Shown here piece by piece: positions 8,625 through 17,512 of a stretch of DNA of 64,000 nucleotides. Location of the stretch: positions 62,001-126,000 of the forward strand of contig JADJOJ010000010.1 of assembly GCA_016713825.1 (NCBI GenBank), read 5' to 3'. The position numbers and the translations under genes were made by a program. Origin of the DNA: Candidatus Leptofilum gracile (GTDB lineage: Bacteria > Chloroflexota > Anaerolineae > Promineifilales > Promineifilaceae). A model generated the notes under the pieces. It was not told the origin of the DNA, did not search any database, and saw only the letters and a program-made list of their open reading frames with translations. Numbering within the stretch: the first letter of the stretch is position 1; the number at the start of each line of letters is the position of its first letter.

Positions 8625-9872
8625 ATGGATTTTGAACGAGAATTAGCACATTTACCGGGGCCGTCGCCGAAGCGGCTGGCGCTGCGGGTGAGTCCGGCAG
8701 CGGAGCGGGCGATTCGTAGCGGGCATCCGTGGCTGTTTGACAAGGCGATTCGGCAGCAGAATGGAGACGGCCGTTCCGGTGACCTGGCCGTTATTTTTGA
8801 CCGCAAAGGGCGTTTTCTGGCGATTGGGCTGTACGCGCCCGCTTCACCCATTCGCGTGCGCATTTTGGCCCAGGGGCAGCCCACTCAAATTGATGCCGAC
8901 TGGTTTTTGTATAAGCTGGAAACGGCCGCAAACCAGCGCTTGCCTCTTTTGCAAACCAACACCACCGGTTACCGGCTGGTACACGGCGAAAACGACGGCC
9001 TGCCCGGGCTGGTAATCGATCGGTACGGCGAGACGCTGGTGGTGAAGCTGTACACCACCGCCTGGGTGCCCCATTTGCGCGATCTGTTGGTGGGGGCGAC
9101 CCAAATTATGCAGCCCAAGCGGGTGGTGCTGCGGCTGAGCCGCTTTGTACAAAGCCAAACCGAGGCGTTGTTTGGCCTGCACGAGGGCCAGGTGTGGGGG
9201 CAGCCGATGCGTAACGAGGGGGTGCGTTTTCTGGAAAATGGGCTGCATTTTGAGGCAGATGCGGTGCAAGGGCAGAAAACGGGCTTCTTTTTGGACCAGC
9301 GAGACAATCGGGCGCGGGTGGAAAAGCTGGCGGCGGGCAAGCGGGTGCTGAACGTGTTTGCCTACACAGGTGGCTTTTCGCTTTACGCGGCGCGGGGCGG
9401 GGCCAAAGAGGTGGTGAGCCTGGACCTGAGCCAGCCTGCGCTGGCCAATGCGATGCGCAACTTCAAGCTGAACCGGGATAACCCGGCGGTGGCAGCTGCC
9501 GAACACGAGATGCTGGTGGGGGATGCGTTTTTGTCGATGCAGCAGCTGATTGCCAACAAGCGCCGTTTTGAGATGGTGATCATTGATCCCCCAGCGTTTG
9601 CCAAGCGGCAGGATGAGGTAGAGCGGGCGGTGGCGGCATACGGCCGTCTCGTGCGTCTCGGTCTCAAATTGCTGCGACCCGGCGGGGTGCTGGTGATGGC
9701 TTCCTGCTCTAGCCGGGTGAGCGCGGAGCAGTTTTTTGAACTGGTGCATAAAACGGCGTTGGGGGGGGAACGGCCGTTGCAAGAAATCGAGCGCACCGGC
9801 CACGCCCTGGACCATCCGGTTGGTTTCCCCGAAGGCGCTTACCTCAAGTGCCTGTTTGCTTTTGCTCCCTAA
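8625..9872 (+). CDS. Class I rRNA large-subunit methyltransferase (RlmI/RlmK-like)
   Basis: A 415-residue protein with an N-terminal PUA-like RNA-binding domain (about 15-95, with SGHPWLFDKAI) and a SAM-binding Rossmann domain (about 220-390). The motifs GFFLDQRDNR, NVFAYTGGFSL and the catalytic-region IIDPPAFAK match the RlmI family, which makes 5-methylcytosine in 23S rRNA. The exact target base is not determined. Its stop overlaps by four bases the stop of the convergent P-loop kinase gene. Confidence 0.9.
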   Translation: MDFERELAHLPGPSPKRLALRVSPAAERAIRSGHPWLFDKAIRQQNGDGRSGDLAVIFDRKGRFLAIGLYAPASPIRVRILAQGQPTQIDADWFLYKLETAANQRLPLLQTNTTGYRLVHGENDGLPGLVIDRYGETLVVKLYTTAWVPHLRDLLVGATQIMQPKRVVLRLSRFVQSQTEALFGLHEGQVWGQPMRNEGVRFLENGLHFEADAVQGQKTGFFLDQRDNRARVEKLAAGKRVLNVFAYTGGFSLYAARGGAKEVVSLDLSQPALANAMRNFKLNRDNPAVAAAEHEMLVGDAFLSMQQLIANKRRFEMVIIDPPAFAKRQDEVERAVAAYGRLVRLGLKLLRPGGVLVMASCSSRVSAEQFFELVHKTALGGERPLQEIERTGHALDHPVGFPEGAYLKCLFAFAP

Positions 9873-10390
9873 CGCTGCAAAGGTGTGCCAGACGCACCGG
9901 TATTTTCAAGAATGGCGTCTACGACGTGGTAGAGGGGTGCTGTGGCGTCGATGATGGTTGCGTTCTTGGGAAGCCCTACTTTGGTCGCATGCTGTAATCG
10001 CGCAAAGGATGCCCCTTCACTTGCAGTGCCTCCCCACTCGTCTTCAGATCGGGCGGCAAGCCGCCGGTTTAGCGTATCCAGATCGATCTCAAGCACAAAA
10101 ACCTCATCGAACAGACCGAGGAAGCGGTCGGAATTCCTGGAACCACCGCAAAAAAATGTTGCCGTATGGGCTTGATCGGCCGCCAAAGCCCTGACCTTCG
10201 CCACGTCCCATATCCAAGCACCATGCTCGTCGGCGCTGCCAGCCACGGGTTCCCCGGTTTTTAGGTCGCCCCAATAGGCCAACTCCCTGTCGCCATGGAT
10301 GACGTGATAGCCGCGCCGCTGCAATTCTTCAGCCACCGAGGTTTTGCCTGTACCAGAAACGCCTTCGATTAGATAGTTTTTAACACCCAT
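9869..10390 (-). CDS. Small P-loop kinase-like ATPase (AAA_18/33 type)
   Basis: A 173-residue protein with Walker A GVSGTGKTS at residues 10-18 and a nucleoside/shikimate-kinase-like layout: FEVFVLEIDLDTLNRRL resembles a Walker B strand followed by a lid with several Arg. Such stand-alone kinases phosphorylate small molecules, but the substrate is unknown. The gene is monocistronic and converges on the rRNA methyltransferase. No membrane segment is visible. Confidence 0.75.
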   Translation of the reverse strand: MGVKNYLIEGVSGTGKTSVAEELQRRGYHVIHGDRELAYWGDLKTGEPVAGSADEHGAWIWDVAKVRALAADQAHTATFFCGGSRNSDRFLGLFDEVFVLEIDLDTLNRRLAARSEDEWGGTASEGASFARLQHATKVGLPKNATIIDATAPLYHVVDAILENTGASGTPLQR

Positions 10391-10469
10391 GATTCGTCCC
10401 CATCACTCGCCAGAGGTAATCACCCTGCGCAGCCAATGCCAAACCTACCACTTCATTTGTTAAGAATTG

Positions 10470-10525
10470 GCCACAGATTTCACAGATTACACAGATTGGA
10501 AACAAAAATCTGTGAAATCTGTGGC
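10470..10525. repeat. Intergenic hairpin, CACAGATT family (copy 1)
   Basis: GCCACAGATTTCACAG pairs with CTGTGAAATCTGTGGC across an A-rich centre. It abuts the stop codon of the Rid-like gene, where it could serve as its terminator. Related copies are at 14651, 17361 and 43162. Confidence 0.8.
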
Positions 10526-10918
10526 TTAAATGAGAGCGACCATTTCGACTTCCACCAGCCAGTCTGGATCGACCAGGGCGGTGACGCCGATGAGGGCGCT
10601 GGTCGGCTTGGCGTCGCCGTAAAATTTGGCGCGGGCGGCGTTGAAGGCGGCCAGTTGGCTCATGTCGGTGAGGTAGGTGGTGACTTTGACGACGTCGGCG
10701 AAGGTGGCCCCGTGTGCGGCCAGGATTGTTTGCAGGTTGTGGAACACCTGCGCCGCCTGGGCAGCCATATCGCCCACGCCTACCGTTGCGCCGCTAACGT
10801 TTTGCGGCCCCTGCCCAGAAACGAAGAGCATCTCTGAGCCGCCGGGCACGCGGGCAGATTGGGAGTAATTTTTAGGCGGCGCGTAGACGCCATCGGGGTT
10901 GCTGGTTTGGAATTTCAT
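10526..10918 (-). CDS. RidA/YjgF-family protein lacking the archetypal arginine
   Basis: A 130-residue single-domain Rid protein. LFVSGQGPQN, DVVKVTTYLTD and WLVEVEMVAL follow the family trace. Archetypal RidA enzymes deaminate reactive enamine/imine intermediates using an arginine in a P-x-R-S segment; here the equivalent stretch reads KPTSALIGV, with no arginine. It therefore probably belongs to one of the non-archetypal Rid subfamilies and may not be an imine deaminase. The start is a clear ATG preceded by AAGGAGC. A CACAGATT hairpin follows the stop. Confidence 0.85.
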   Translation of the reverse strand: MKFQTSNPDGVYAPPKNYSQSARVPGGSEMLFVSGQGPQNVSGATVGVGDMAAQAAQVFHNLQTILAAHGATFADVVKVTTYLTDMSQLAAFNAARAKFYGDAKPTSALIGVTALVDPDWLVEVEMVALI

Positions 10919-11058
10919 GATTGCTCCTTGGTTGGGTGTGGGAAAACGGCCGTTCCGCGCAAAGTTGGTGGGGGGATGTGGAGATATGGGGGAAACGGCC
11001 GTTGCCCAAAACAGACTACCCCGCTTGTCTTGGGTGCTTTTATTGACTGAACGGCCGT

Positions 11059-12108
11059 TTATATGGCATCCTCACTCCGGAGGATTTCATAACGCGCATT
11101 ACTTGTTTTTAGCAGTATTGAATCTTGCGACCAACTCAAATGTATGCTTTCAAGCGCAGATTCTTCAAGGTTAGACATGGATGCCAAAGGGGGACGAATA
11201 TACTTTTCCAGAAAGACAGACATAATTGCACCGGCTTGTTGCTCCATATGGTTCCAGGCATCATCACCGATAAAAACATGCCCTCCAGAATCAATAAAGG
11301 CTTCTGATAATTCGGAGAGTCGGGCTGAAGGGGTGGGATCAAGAACAAGTAAAATAGGTGTTAACTTTGCAGCTTTGCATTCCAGTGGAAAAGACATTTC
11401 TTCCCCAAAACGCCCTTGGCCACTCGCCGCAATGGTTACTCTCAATTTTAGTTCGTAAGCTAAATCCGAATCGCCCAGATAACAATCAATTTGCCGCCCA
11501 TTGTTTGTGGGGTTTCCATTTTCATCAAGGCGTTTCACTGGAGATTTACTTGCACTGATAGACTCGCCACCCAAACAACTGGCAAGAACAGGTTCAAATA
11601 GGTATCCGGTTTCTTGCGCTGATCTATTGTCTACGTCAAATATCCATTTTCGCCAAACCATCCAAGAGAACAAAAATTTTGCATCGGTAATTCCATATTC
11701 TAATAAACTTCTTGGACCTATTTGATCCATGTTAGGTTTTGGTTGTGTGCTTAAGATTCTTTGGTATTTCAATCTGCGCTTGTGCAATGAGCAGAGATTG
11801 TGGAAGTAAAGGCCAAAATCTGGATCGTTTTTCACCATTTGCGCAAAATAGTTTAGTAGTTCTGAATTTGAAGGAAAGACTTTTTGAGCAATGAACCAAT
11901 CTAACGGAATTTGATAATAACTCATAGATGGAAATTGTGTCGGCAAATTCGGGAATCCAAAATCTTCACTGCGCCATGCCAAATCACGCAGACTCACATG
12001 CAATAGAGAAAATATTTCCGACTCATTTAAAGTTATTCTTTGAGAACCGCTGCCAAGTATGCGACATTGGCTAAAAATTCTACGAACGGAGGTGCTTATT
12101 GGCATCAT
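11059..12108 (-). CDS. Probable type II restriction endonuclease, PD-(D/E)xK-like
   Basis: A 349-residue protein I cannot assign to a named enzyme. Its position two bases after a cytosine-5 DNA methyltransferase argues for the cognate endonuclease. A candidate PD-(D/E)xK core is Asp208 (QIDCYL) with Glu219-Leu-Lys221 (YELKLR), the usual metal-binding arrangement. It is clearly AT-richer than the flanking genes and contains no ACGGCCGT palindrome, both signs of recent acquisition. It would cut unmethylated invading DNA; the recognition site is unknown. It starts with tandem ATGs. Confidence 0.78.
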   Translation of the reverse strand: MMPISTSVRRIFSQCRILGSGSQRITLNESEIFSLLHVSLRDLAWRSEDFGFPNLPTQFPSMSYYQIPLDWFIAQKVFPSNSELLNYFAQMVKNDPDFGLYFHNLCSLHKRRLKYQRILSTQPKPNMDQIGPRSLLEYGITDAKFLFSWMVWRKWIFDVDNRSAQETGYLFEPVLASCLGGESISASKSPVKRLDENGNPTNNGRQIDCYLGDSDLAYELKLRVTIAASGQGRFGEEMSFPLECKAAKLTPILLVLDPTPSARLSELSEAFIDSGGHVFIGDDAWNHMEQQAGAIMSVFLEKYIRPPLASMSNLEESALESIHLSWSQDSILLKTSNARYEILRSEDAI

Positions 12109-12110
12109 AA

Positions 12111-13382
12111 TTACCCAAACAAACTTGGTTGAACATATGAATGTTGTAGTGAAATTAGTTTTTGATAGGTTTTTTCTAAAACAGGACTCATTGCATCAGC
12201 TTTTGTTAATGTAAAGCCTAGCAGCTCACCTTTTCCAGAAAATGATTGCGCTTTGAATCCATAATTTTCCTTAATGTGATTGGCAAATATTTTAGCCAGC
12301 AGAGGAGGAATCGCATTACCTATTTGTTGTATTTTTTGTGATGCTGTCCCATAAAAATTAAAGCTGTCTGGAAAGGTTTGTAGCCTTGCGCATTCTCGGA
12401 GAGTTAGTGGACGATCTGCCAAAGGATGTATGAGTTCTCTTATGGCTGCTCCAGTAATTGTTAGACTTGGTTCGTTATCATACAGCCTTTTTAAACCTGA
12501 TGGCGCACCTCCGCGTTTTTCGGTGGGTGTACCATCCATCACGCGCCTATTAGCGCGTCGTGTAAATGAAGCGTGTTGCAATTCTTCTGGCAAATCTTTC
12601 ATTGTTTGCCCTTGAGCAAGAGCTTTGATGCGAGCAAGTTGAATTTCACTGAGAGTTGACACATAATGATCCTTAACCAAAGTGGCTGACCCCCTAATAA
12701 ACTTTTCCCACTGAGTGGCAGGAAGCGTTTGATAAGCCGTTGTTTGCTCTGGATCAGACGAAGGTAAAGGAAGCCCCTGAATTGCTTCCAAAATTGTCAA
12801 ACCTGCATGGCGAAATATTGCTCCTGAAGCGTAGTATTTTATTGGTGGTAGTTCAAAATTCGCACCGATTTGATTCCCTATAATAAAAACGCGCTTTCGC
12901 CTTTGTGGAACCCCATATTCTTGTGCGTAAACTTTATCAACCCGAATTTTATACCCAAGTTCAAGGAATGCATTCGTCACTTCGTACAGATATTTACCTT
13001 TGTTTGCTGTTAACAGCCCTTCAACATTTTCCATTAAAAACCACTTTGGTTTCGTGATTTTTAAAGCCCGAACGTAATGCTTCAGTAGTTGGTTTCGTGG
13101 GTCGTCCCAAAAACGCATTCCTGCCGTACTAAATCCTTGGCAAGGAGGGCCGCCTATGACGATATCTATCTCTCCTGGTCGTAAATTAAGCCGTTTTAAG
13201 AGTGTAGCAAAATCAATGTCAACAATGTTCTGTTTCTCACTGATAGTATCTGGGAAATTGTTTTTATAAGTTTTGATAGCTTGGCTATTAATATCTGAAG
13301 CATAAATTATTTCATATCCCGCTTGGGAAAATCCTAAAGAACATCCTCCAGCTCCAGAAAATAAACTTAAGGCTAATGGCAT
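12111..13382 (-). CDS. DNA (cytosine-5)-methyltransferase
   Basis: A 423-residue C5 methyltransferase with the family motifs in order: I FSGAGGCSLGF, IV GGPPCQGFS with catalytic Cys81, VI MENV with Glu118, VIII QRRKRVFIIG, a target-recognition region at about 190-330, IX RECARLQTFPDSF and X QIGNAIPP. It methylates cytosine in the site recognised by the restriction enzyme that follows two bases downstream. AAGGA precedes the ATG. Base composition is low in GC for this window and the palindrome ACGGCCGT is absent, so the pair looks horizontally acquired. Confidence 0.95.
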   Translation of the reverse strand: MPLALSLFSGAGGCSLGFSQAGYEIIYASDINSQAIKTYKNNFPDTISEKQNIVDIDFATLLKRLNLRPGEIDIVIGGPPCQGFSTAGMRFWDDPRNQLLKHYVRALKITKPKWFLMENVEGLLTANKGKYLYEVTNAFLELGYKIRVDKVYAQEYGVPQRRKRVFIIGNQIGANFELPPIKYYASGAIFRHAGLTILEAIQGLPLPSSDPEQTTAYQTLPATQWEKFIRGSATLVKDHYVSTLSEIQLARIKALAQGQTMKDLPEELQHASFTRRANRRVMDGTPTEKRGGAPSGLKRLYDNEPSLTITGAAIRELIHPLADRPLTLRECARLQTFPDSFNFYGTASQKIQQIGNAIPPLLAKIFANHIKENYGFKAQSFSGKGELLGFTLTKADAMSPVLEKTYQKLISLQHSYVQPSLFG

Positions 13383-13615
13383 AGTAATCCTTCGTTTGTT
13401 TTATAACTGATTCGTCTGCATTGTACACTCTTTTATTTGAGCTATTCAAGTTTCAAGTTTGCACGGTTGAGTGACAAATATTTAGCTTGAGAAATCCGCA
13501 GATTGAATAATAAAGCGCACAGACAGTATACAAAATCTAGTGGCAACTTCAAACAAAAGATGAGGGTTGGCTGGGTTGGGGCATGAGCCACGGCCGTTTC
13601 TGCTAAACTACCCCC

Positions 13616-14647
13616 ATGAAAACACCCTGGGCCAACGTAGCTTTGCTCATTTTGATTGTGGTGCAGGCGGTTACCGGCTATTTTGGCATGGTGAACGGCC
13701 GTATCTCCCGCGCCTGGATTTTGTGGGCACACGGCATTGGGGCGTATGCGCTGCTGGTGCTGCTCTACTGGAAAGGGGGCATTATCCTCGATGCGATGCG
13801 CCGCAAAACGGTGTGGACTCGCCGCCGCATTGCCTTTGCCGGGATGTTTGTTTTGCTGCTCATCGTCATCGGCTCTGGCCTGCTGTGGACGTTTAGCGGG
13901 CCGATTTACCTGGGCGGCTTTAGTTTGGTGAGCCTGCACATCTACCTGGCGGTGCCGCTGCTGCTGCTCATGGCGTGGCACGCCTGGCAGATGCGCTTCA
14001 TCTGGCGCGTGCCGGGCACTGTGGGGCGACGACTGTTTATGGGCACGGCCGTTTCCACCCTGCTCGGCCTGCTTTTTTGGCGCACCGCCGACTGGGGCAA
14101 AGAGGAATTGGCCCTGCCCGGTGCCGCCCGCCGCTTCACCGGCTCCTACGAAAACGGCAGCTTCTCCAACCGCTTCCCCGTCGTCAGCTGGATCAACGAC
14201 AATCCCCCGCCAATCGACGTGGCGACCTGGCAGCTGCGGCTGGATGGTGCGGTGCAACGGCCGTACAGCCTCACCTACCCCCAACTGCGCGAGATGATCG
14301 ATTGGGAAGGAACGGCCGTCGTTGACTGCACCGGCGGCTGGTATGCCGAACAGGTGTGGCGCGGCGTCTCCCTAACTCGCCTGCTGGAGATGGCCGATCT
14401 GGACGACGCGGCCGCCAGCCTCTCCATCATTTCCGTCACCGGCTACCAGCGGCGGTTTACGTTGGCTGAAGCCAGGGGCTACAGTCTGGCGCTCGACGTG
14501 GCCGACGCGCCGCTCTCCCACGGCCACGGCTTCCCCCTCCGCCTCGTCGCCCCCGACCAGCGCGGCGTCGAGTGGGTCAAATGGATCACCCACCTCCGCC
14601 TCAACCGCACCAGCAAAATCTGGCAGCTCCCCCTCCCGCTGCAATAA
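13616..14647 (+). CDS. Cytochrome b-like membrane domain fused to a molybdopterin oxidoreductase
   Basis: A 343-residue protein. About five hydrophobic helices lie at residues 6-24, 34-52, 73-92, 102-121 and 139-154, with His39, His108 and His122 placed in or beside helices as candidate haem b ligands. The rest is a sulfite-oxidase-type Moco domain; VVDCTGGW places the likely molybdenum-ligating cysteine at Cys238. In MsrPQ systems these two parts are separate proteins; here they are one polypeptide. The domain probably faces outside and reduces or oxidises a small oxyanion or sulfoxide; the substrate is unknown. No Tat signal is seen. Confidence 0.85.
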   Translation: MKTPWANVALLILIVVQAVTGYFGMVNGRISRAWILWAHGIGAYALLVLLYWKGGIILDAMRRKTVWTRRRIAFAGMFVLLLIVIGSGLLWTFSGPIYLGGFSLVSLHIYLAVPLLLLMAWHAWQMRFIWRVPGTVGRRLFMGTAVSTLLGLLFWRTADWGKEELALPGAARRFTGSYENGSFSNRFPVVSWINDNPPPIDVATWQLRLDGAVQRPYSLTYPQLREMIDWEGTAVVDCTGGWYAEQVWRGVSLTRLLEMADLDDAAASLSIISVTGYQRRFTLAEARGYSLALDVADAPLSHGHGFPLRLVAPDQRGVEWVKWITHLRLNRTSKIWQLPLPLQ

Positions 14648-14650
14648 AAA

Positions 14651-14713
14651 CCACAGATTTCGCAGATTACACAGATTTCGTTTTATAATCTGTGAAATCT
14701 GTGTAATCTGTGG
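14651..14713. repeat. Intergenic hairpin, CACAGATT family (copy 2)
   Basis: CCACAGATTTCGCAGATT and AATCTGTGTAATCTGTGG form arms around an AT-rich centre. It sits between the oxidoreductase stop and the nuclease gene's ribosome site, and is likely transcribed as a terminator-like stem. Confidence 0.8.
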
Positions 14714-14749
14714 ACAGATTTGCTTTGCCAGTTTGGAGGGAACAAAATC

Positions 14750-17344
14750 ATGCACCACAAGTTTTTTTGGCGATGGCTGCTGCTGGGGGCAACGGCCGTT
14801 TTCCACCTCACCACCAATTTTCAACCAACTCAAGCCTTTGCTGTGGCCGCCTCTCAGCCCGATAGGGATGCTGTCCTGACCGCGCCACCCGGCGGGCACG
14901 GCCAGGAGTCCGGCCACAGCAAGAGAACCCACGCCCAAATTCCCAATCCCGGCCTGCTCATCACCGAGGTGTTCTACAACCCGCCCGGCGAGGAGTCGGA
15001 GCGCGAATGGATCGAGATTGCCAACGTGGGTACGGCCGTTCTCGACCTCAGCGACATCAAAATTGGGGACGAGGAGCTAACCGGCGGTGGCGAAGGGATG
15101 CGCCGCTTCCCCGCAGGCACGTTGCTGGAACCGGAGCAGGCGCTGGTGGTGGCCCAAACGGCCGTTGGCTTCCGCTTCCTCTACGGCAGTAATCCCGACT
15201 TTGAACTGACCGACTCCGACCCCAACGTGCCCGACATGCGCAATTATTTGCTCTGGGCGACGGGCGACATCGCCCTGGCTAACGATGGCGACGAAATTGT
15301 GCTGCTCAACGAGCGCAACCTGATTATTGACTCCGTGAATTATGGCGACCGGGATACTTTTTTTGCGCCAGCGGTAACGGCCGTTTTCGAAAACCAATCC
15401 ATCGAGCGCAACCCCGCCAACTGCGACACCGACACCGCCACCGACTGGCAGCCGCAGCAGCCGCCCACCCCCGGCGTGGTTCAGTTCGACGACGCCTGCC
15501 GCGCCCCGCTCAACCCCGCCGAGCTGGAAGCGCTGCCGCCCATCGGCACCATTCAGGGCGCGGGCGACGTCGCCGCCGCCATCAACCAGACCGTCACGGT
15601 TCGCGGCATCGTTACCGGCGTGTACGAGGACCGCAACGCCGCAGGCACCACCTTCTACACCGCCTTCGTGCAGGACATCCCCGGCTTTGAGGATGGCGAT
15701 CCGGCGACGTCGGACGGCATTGCATTGTTTTTGGGGCGGGGACGGCCGTCTTTCCAAACCGGCGATCAAGTGCGGGTGTCCGGGCTGGTGACCGAGTTCT
15801 TCGGCCTCACCGAGCTGGATGACAACAACCTGGAAATTCGGGTCGAGCTGAGCGACCAGCCCTTGCCCGACCCCATCCTCATCGACCCGCCCGCCGCCAC
15901 CGAGGCGCTGGCCGCCTACTTCGAGCCGCTGGAAGGGATGCGCGTGCAAATCGCCGATCCGGCGCGGGTGGTGGGGCCGACGTTTAGCAGCTGCGGCTTT
16001 GCCGTCGTCAGCCCCAGCGTCACCACGCCGCGCCTCTTCCGCCGCGTGCTGGCCGATCCCATCGGCCAGGTCGTGCCAATTCTTTACCAGTCCGACCAGT
16101 TCTGCGACGGCTTCCCCCACGTCAAAACCGGCGATCTGGTCAGCGGATTGGTCGGGCCGCTGACGTACAACTTCGACCAGTTCAAAATCGTCCAGCAGGC
16201 GGGGGATGAACTGGTGGTGACGGCCGAACCGCTGGTGGAGCCTGTCGCCGCGCCCGCTTTGCAGCCCGACCAGATCAGCATCGCCAGCTTCAACGTGGAA
16301 AACTATTTCGACCTCATCGACGACACCGGCGACGACGCCGAGCCGAAGCCGCTGGAGCTGGAGCTGCGCCTGAAGCAGCAAAAATTGGCCGCCGCGCTGA
16401 CGCAAACGCTGGGCTGCCCCACGCTCGTCGCCGTGCAGGAGGTGGAAAAGGGCACCCTGCTGGACGAACTGGCGCTGCTGGCCGCGCCCGGCTGCGGCTT
16501 CACCTACACCGTCACCCACCTGGAAAGCGCCGACGTGCGCGGCATCGATGTCGCCCTGATGAGCAATCCAAATGTGGCCACGGTGGAATCTGCCCAATTG
16601 ATGCAAACTTGCACCGTGCTGGAAACCGGCGTCAGCGATGCCCGCACCGACTGCCCCGCCGGGCAGGATGTGCTGTTTTCCAGACCGCCTTTGCTGGTGG
16701 AGGTTTTGGTGGCGGAACGGCCGTTCACCCTCATCGTCAACCATTTCAAATCCAAGCTGGGCGGCGAGGCGGAAACTGCGCCCTGGCGGCTGGCCCAGGC
16801 CAACCACGTCGCCGGGCTGGTCACCAACATTTTGGTGCAAAATCCAGCGGCCAACGTGGTGGTTTTGGGCGACTTCAACGATTATGAACTGGCCCCACCG
16901 CTGCTGGCGCTGGCGCAAAATGGCAACATGGAAAACGTCCTGCTCCGCCTGCCGGATGAGACGCGCTACAGCTACGTCTTCGGCGGCGTGTCGCAGCTCA
17001 TCGACGGCATCTTCATCACGCCCGCCCTGCAAGATGACGTGGCCGACGTGATGATTCTGCACGTCAACGCCGATTACCCCGACGCGCTGGCGGTGGACGT
17101 CTCGCCCGCCGCGCTCCCCTTCAAAACCACCGACCACGATTTGCCGCTGCTCATCCTGAATCTGGATGCCCTGCCCACGCCGGAGCCGGGTTTGGGGGAA
17201 ACGGCCGTTCCCCAACCCACGCCCAGCCCCATCGAACCTATTGCCCAACCGGAGGAGGCAAGCGGCTGGGTGTGGTGGCTGGTGGCCGGGTTGGTGGTTC
17301 TGGTGGGTGGAACGGCCGTCTTTTTTGGGCGGAAAAGATCGTAG
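14750..17344 (+). CDS. Surface-anchored extracellular nuclease (LTD - OB-like - endonuclease/exonuclease/phosphatase)
   Basis: An 864-residue protein; I use the ATG at 14750 because GGAGGG precedes it. It has an N-terminal signal peptide (to about residue 30), a lamin-tail domain from about 67 (LLITEVFYNPPG), an OB-like domain from about 270, and an EEP nuclease domain at about 508-795. The EEP motifs are IASFNVENYFD, VAVQEVEKG, VNHFKSK, LGDFNDY and TTDHDLP. A Pro-rich spacer leads to a C-terminal transmembrane helix (about 838-858) and a basic end. The layout matches NucH/ExeM-type secreted nucleases used to scavenge extracellular DNA. The tail suggests it stays cell-bound. Confidence 0.9.
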   Translation: MHHKFFWRWLLLGATAVFHLTTNFQPTQAFAVAASQPDRDAVLTAPPGGHGQESGHSKRTHAQIPNPGLLITEVFYNPPGEESEREWIEIANVGTAVLDLSDIKIGDEELTGGGEGMRRFPAGTLLEPEQALVVAQTAVGFRFLYGSNPDFELTDSDPNVPDMRNYLLWATGDIALANDGDEIVLLNERNLIIDSVNYGDRDTFFAPAVTAVFENQSIERNPANCDTDTATDWQPQQPPTPGVVQFDDACRAPLNPAELEALPPIGTIQGAGDVAAAINQTVTVRGIVTGVYEDRNAAGTTFYTAFVQDIPGFEDGDPATSDGIALFLGRGRPSFQTGDQVRVSGLVTEFFGLTELDDNNLEIRVELSDQPLPDPILIDPPAATEALAAYFEPLEGMRVQIADPARVVGPTFSSCGFAVVSPSVTTPRLFRRVLADPIGQVVPILYQSDQFCDGFPHVKTGDLVSGLVGPLTYNFDQFKIVQQAGDELVVTAEPLVEPVAAPALQPDQISIASFNVENYFDLIDDTGDDAEPKPLELELRLKQQKLAAALTQTLGCPTLVAVQEVEKGTLLDELALLAAPGCGFTYTVTHLESADVRGIDVALMSNPNVATVESAQLMQTCTVLETGVSDARTDCPAGQDVLFSRPPLLVEVLVAERPFTLIVNHFKSKLGGEAETAPWRLAQANHVAGLVTNILVQNPAANVVVLGDFNDYELAPPLLALAQNGNMENVLLRLPDETRYSYVFGGVSQLIDGIFITPALQDDVADVMILHVNADYPDALAVDVSPAALPFKTTDHDLPLLILNLDALPTPEPGLGETAVPQPTPSPIEPIAQPEEASGWVWWLVAGLVVLVGGTAVFFGRKRS

Positions 17345-17360
17345 TCGCCGCAATCATAAT

Positions 17361-17420
17361 CAGCAGATTTCGCAGATTGCACAGATTTGTTTTCATCTGC
17401 GAAATCTGTGTAATCTGTGG
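17361..17420. repeat. Intergenic hairpin, CACAGATT family (copy 3)
   Basis: The CAGATTTCGCAGATT arm and the ATCTGCGAAATCTGTG arm pair imperfectly. It follows the nuclease stop codon and probably ends that transcript. Confidence 0.75.
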
Positions 17421-17512
17421 ATAAGTTGCTTCGGGGGATTTTCACGGCGGGTTTATGAAGCCGTGGGGGCAGGCCATTGCTTTTGCCCGCGTCCATCCAT
17501 TAGAATCAAACC

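Noticed and set aside
8844..9815. 323-codon frame antisense to the rRNA methyltransferase
   Set aside because: No domain signal, and it lies fully within a convincing plus-strand gene.
13442..14284. 280-codon minus-strand frame at the start of the oxidoreductase gene
   Set aside because: The His/Gln/Arg-rich composition is typical of an antisense shadow; the plus strand encodes recognisable membrane and Moco domains.
15077..17353. 758-codon open frame antisense to the nuclease gene
   Set aside because: It is a shadow of the high-GC codon pattern of the plus-strand gene, has no recognisable domain and starts at an arbitrary codon.
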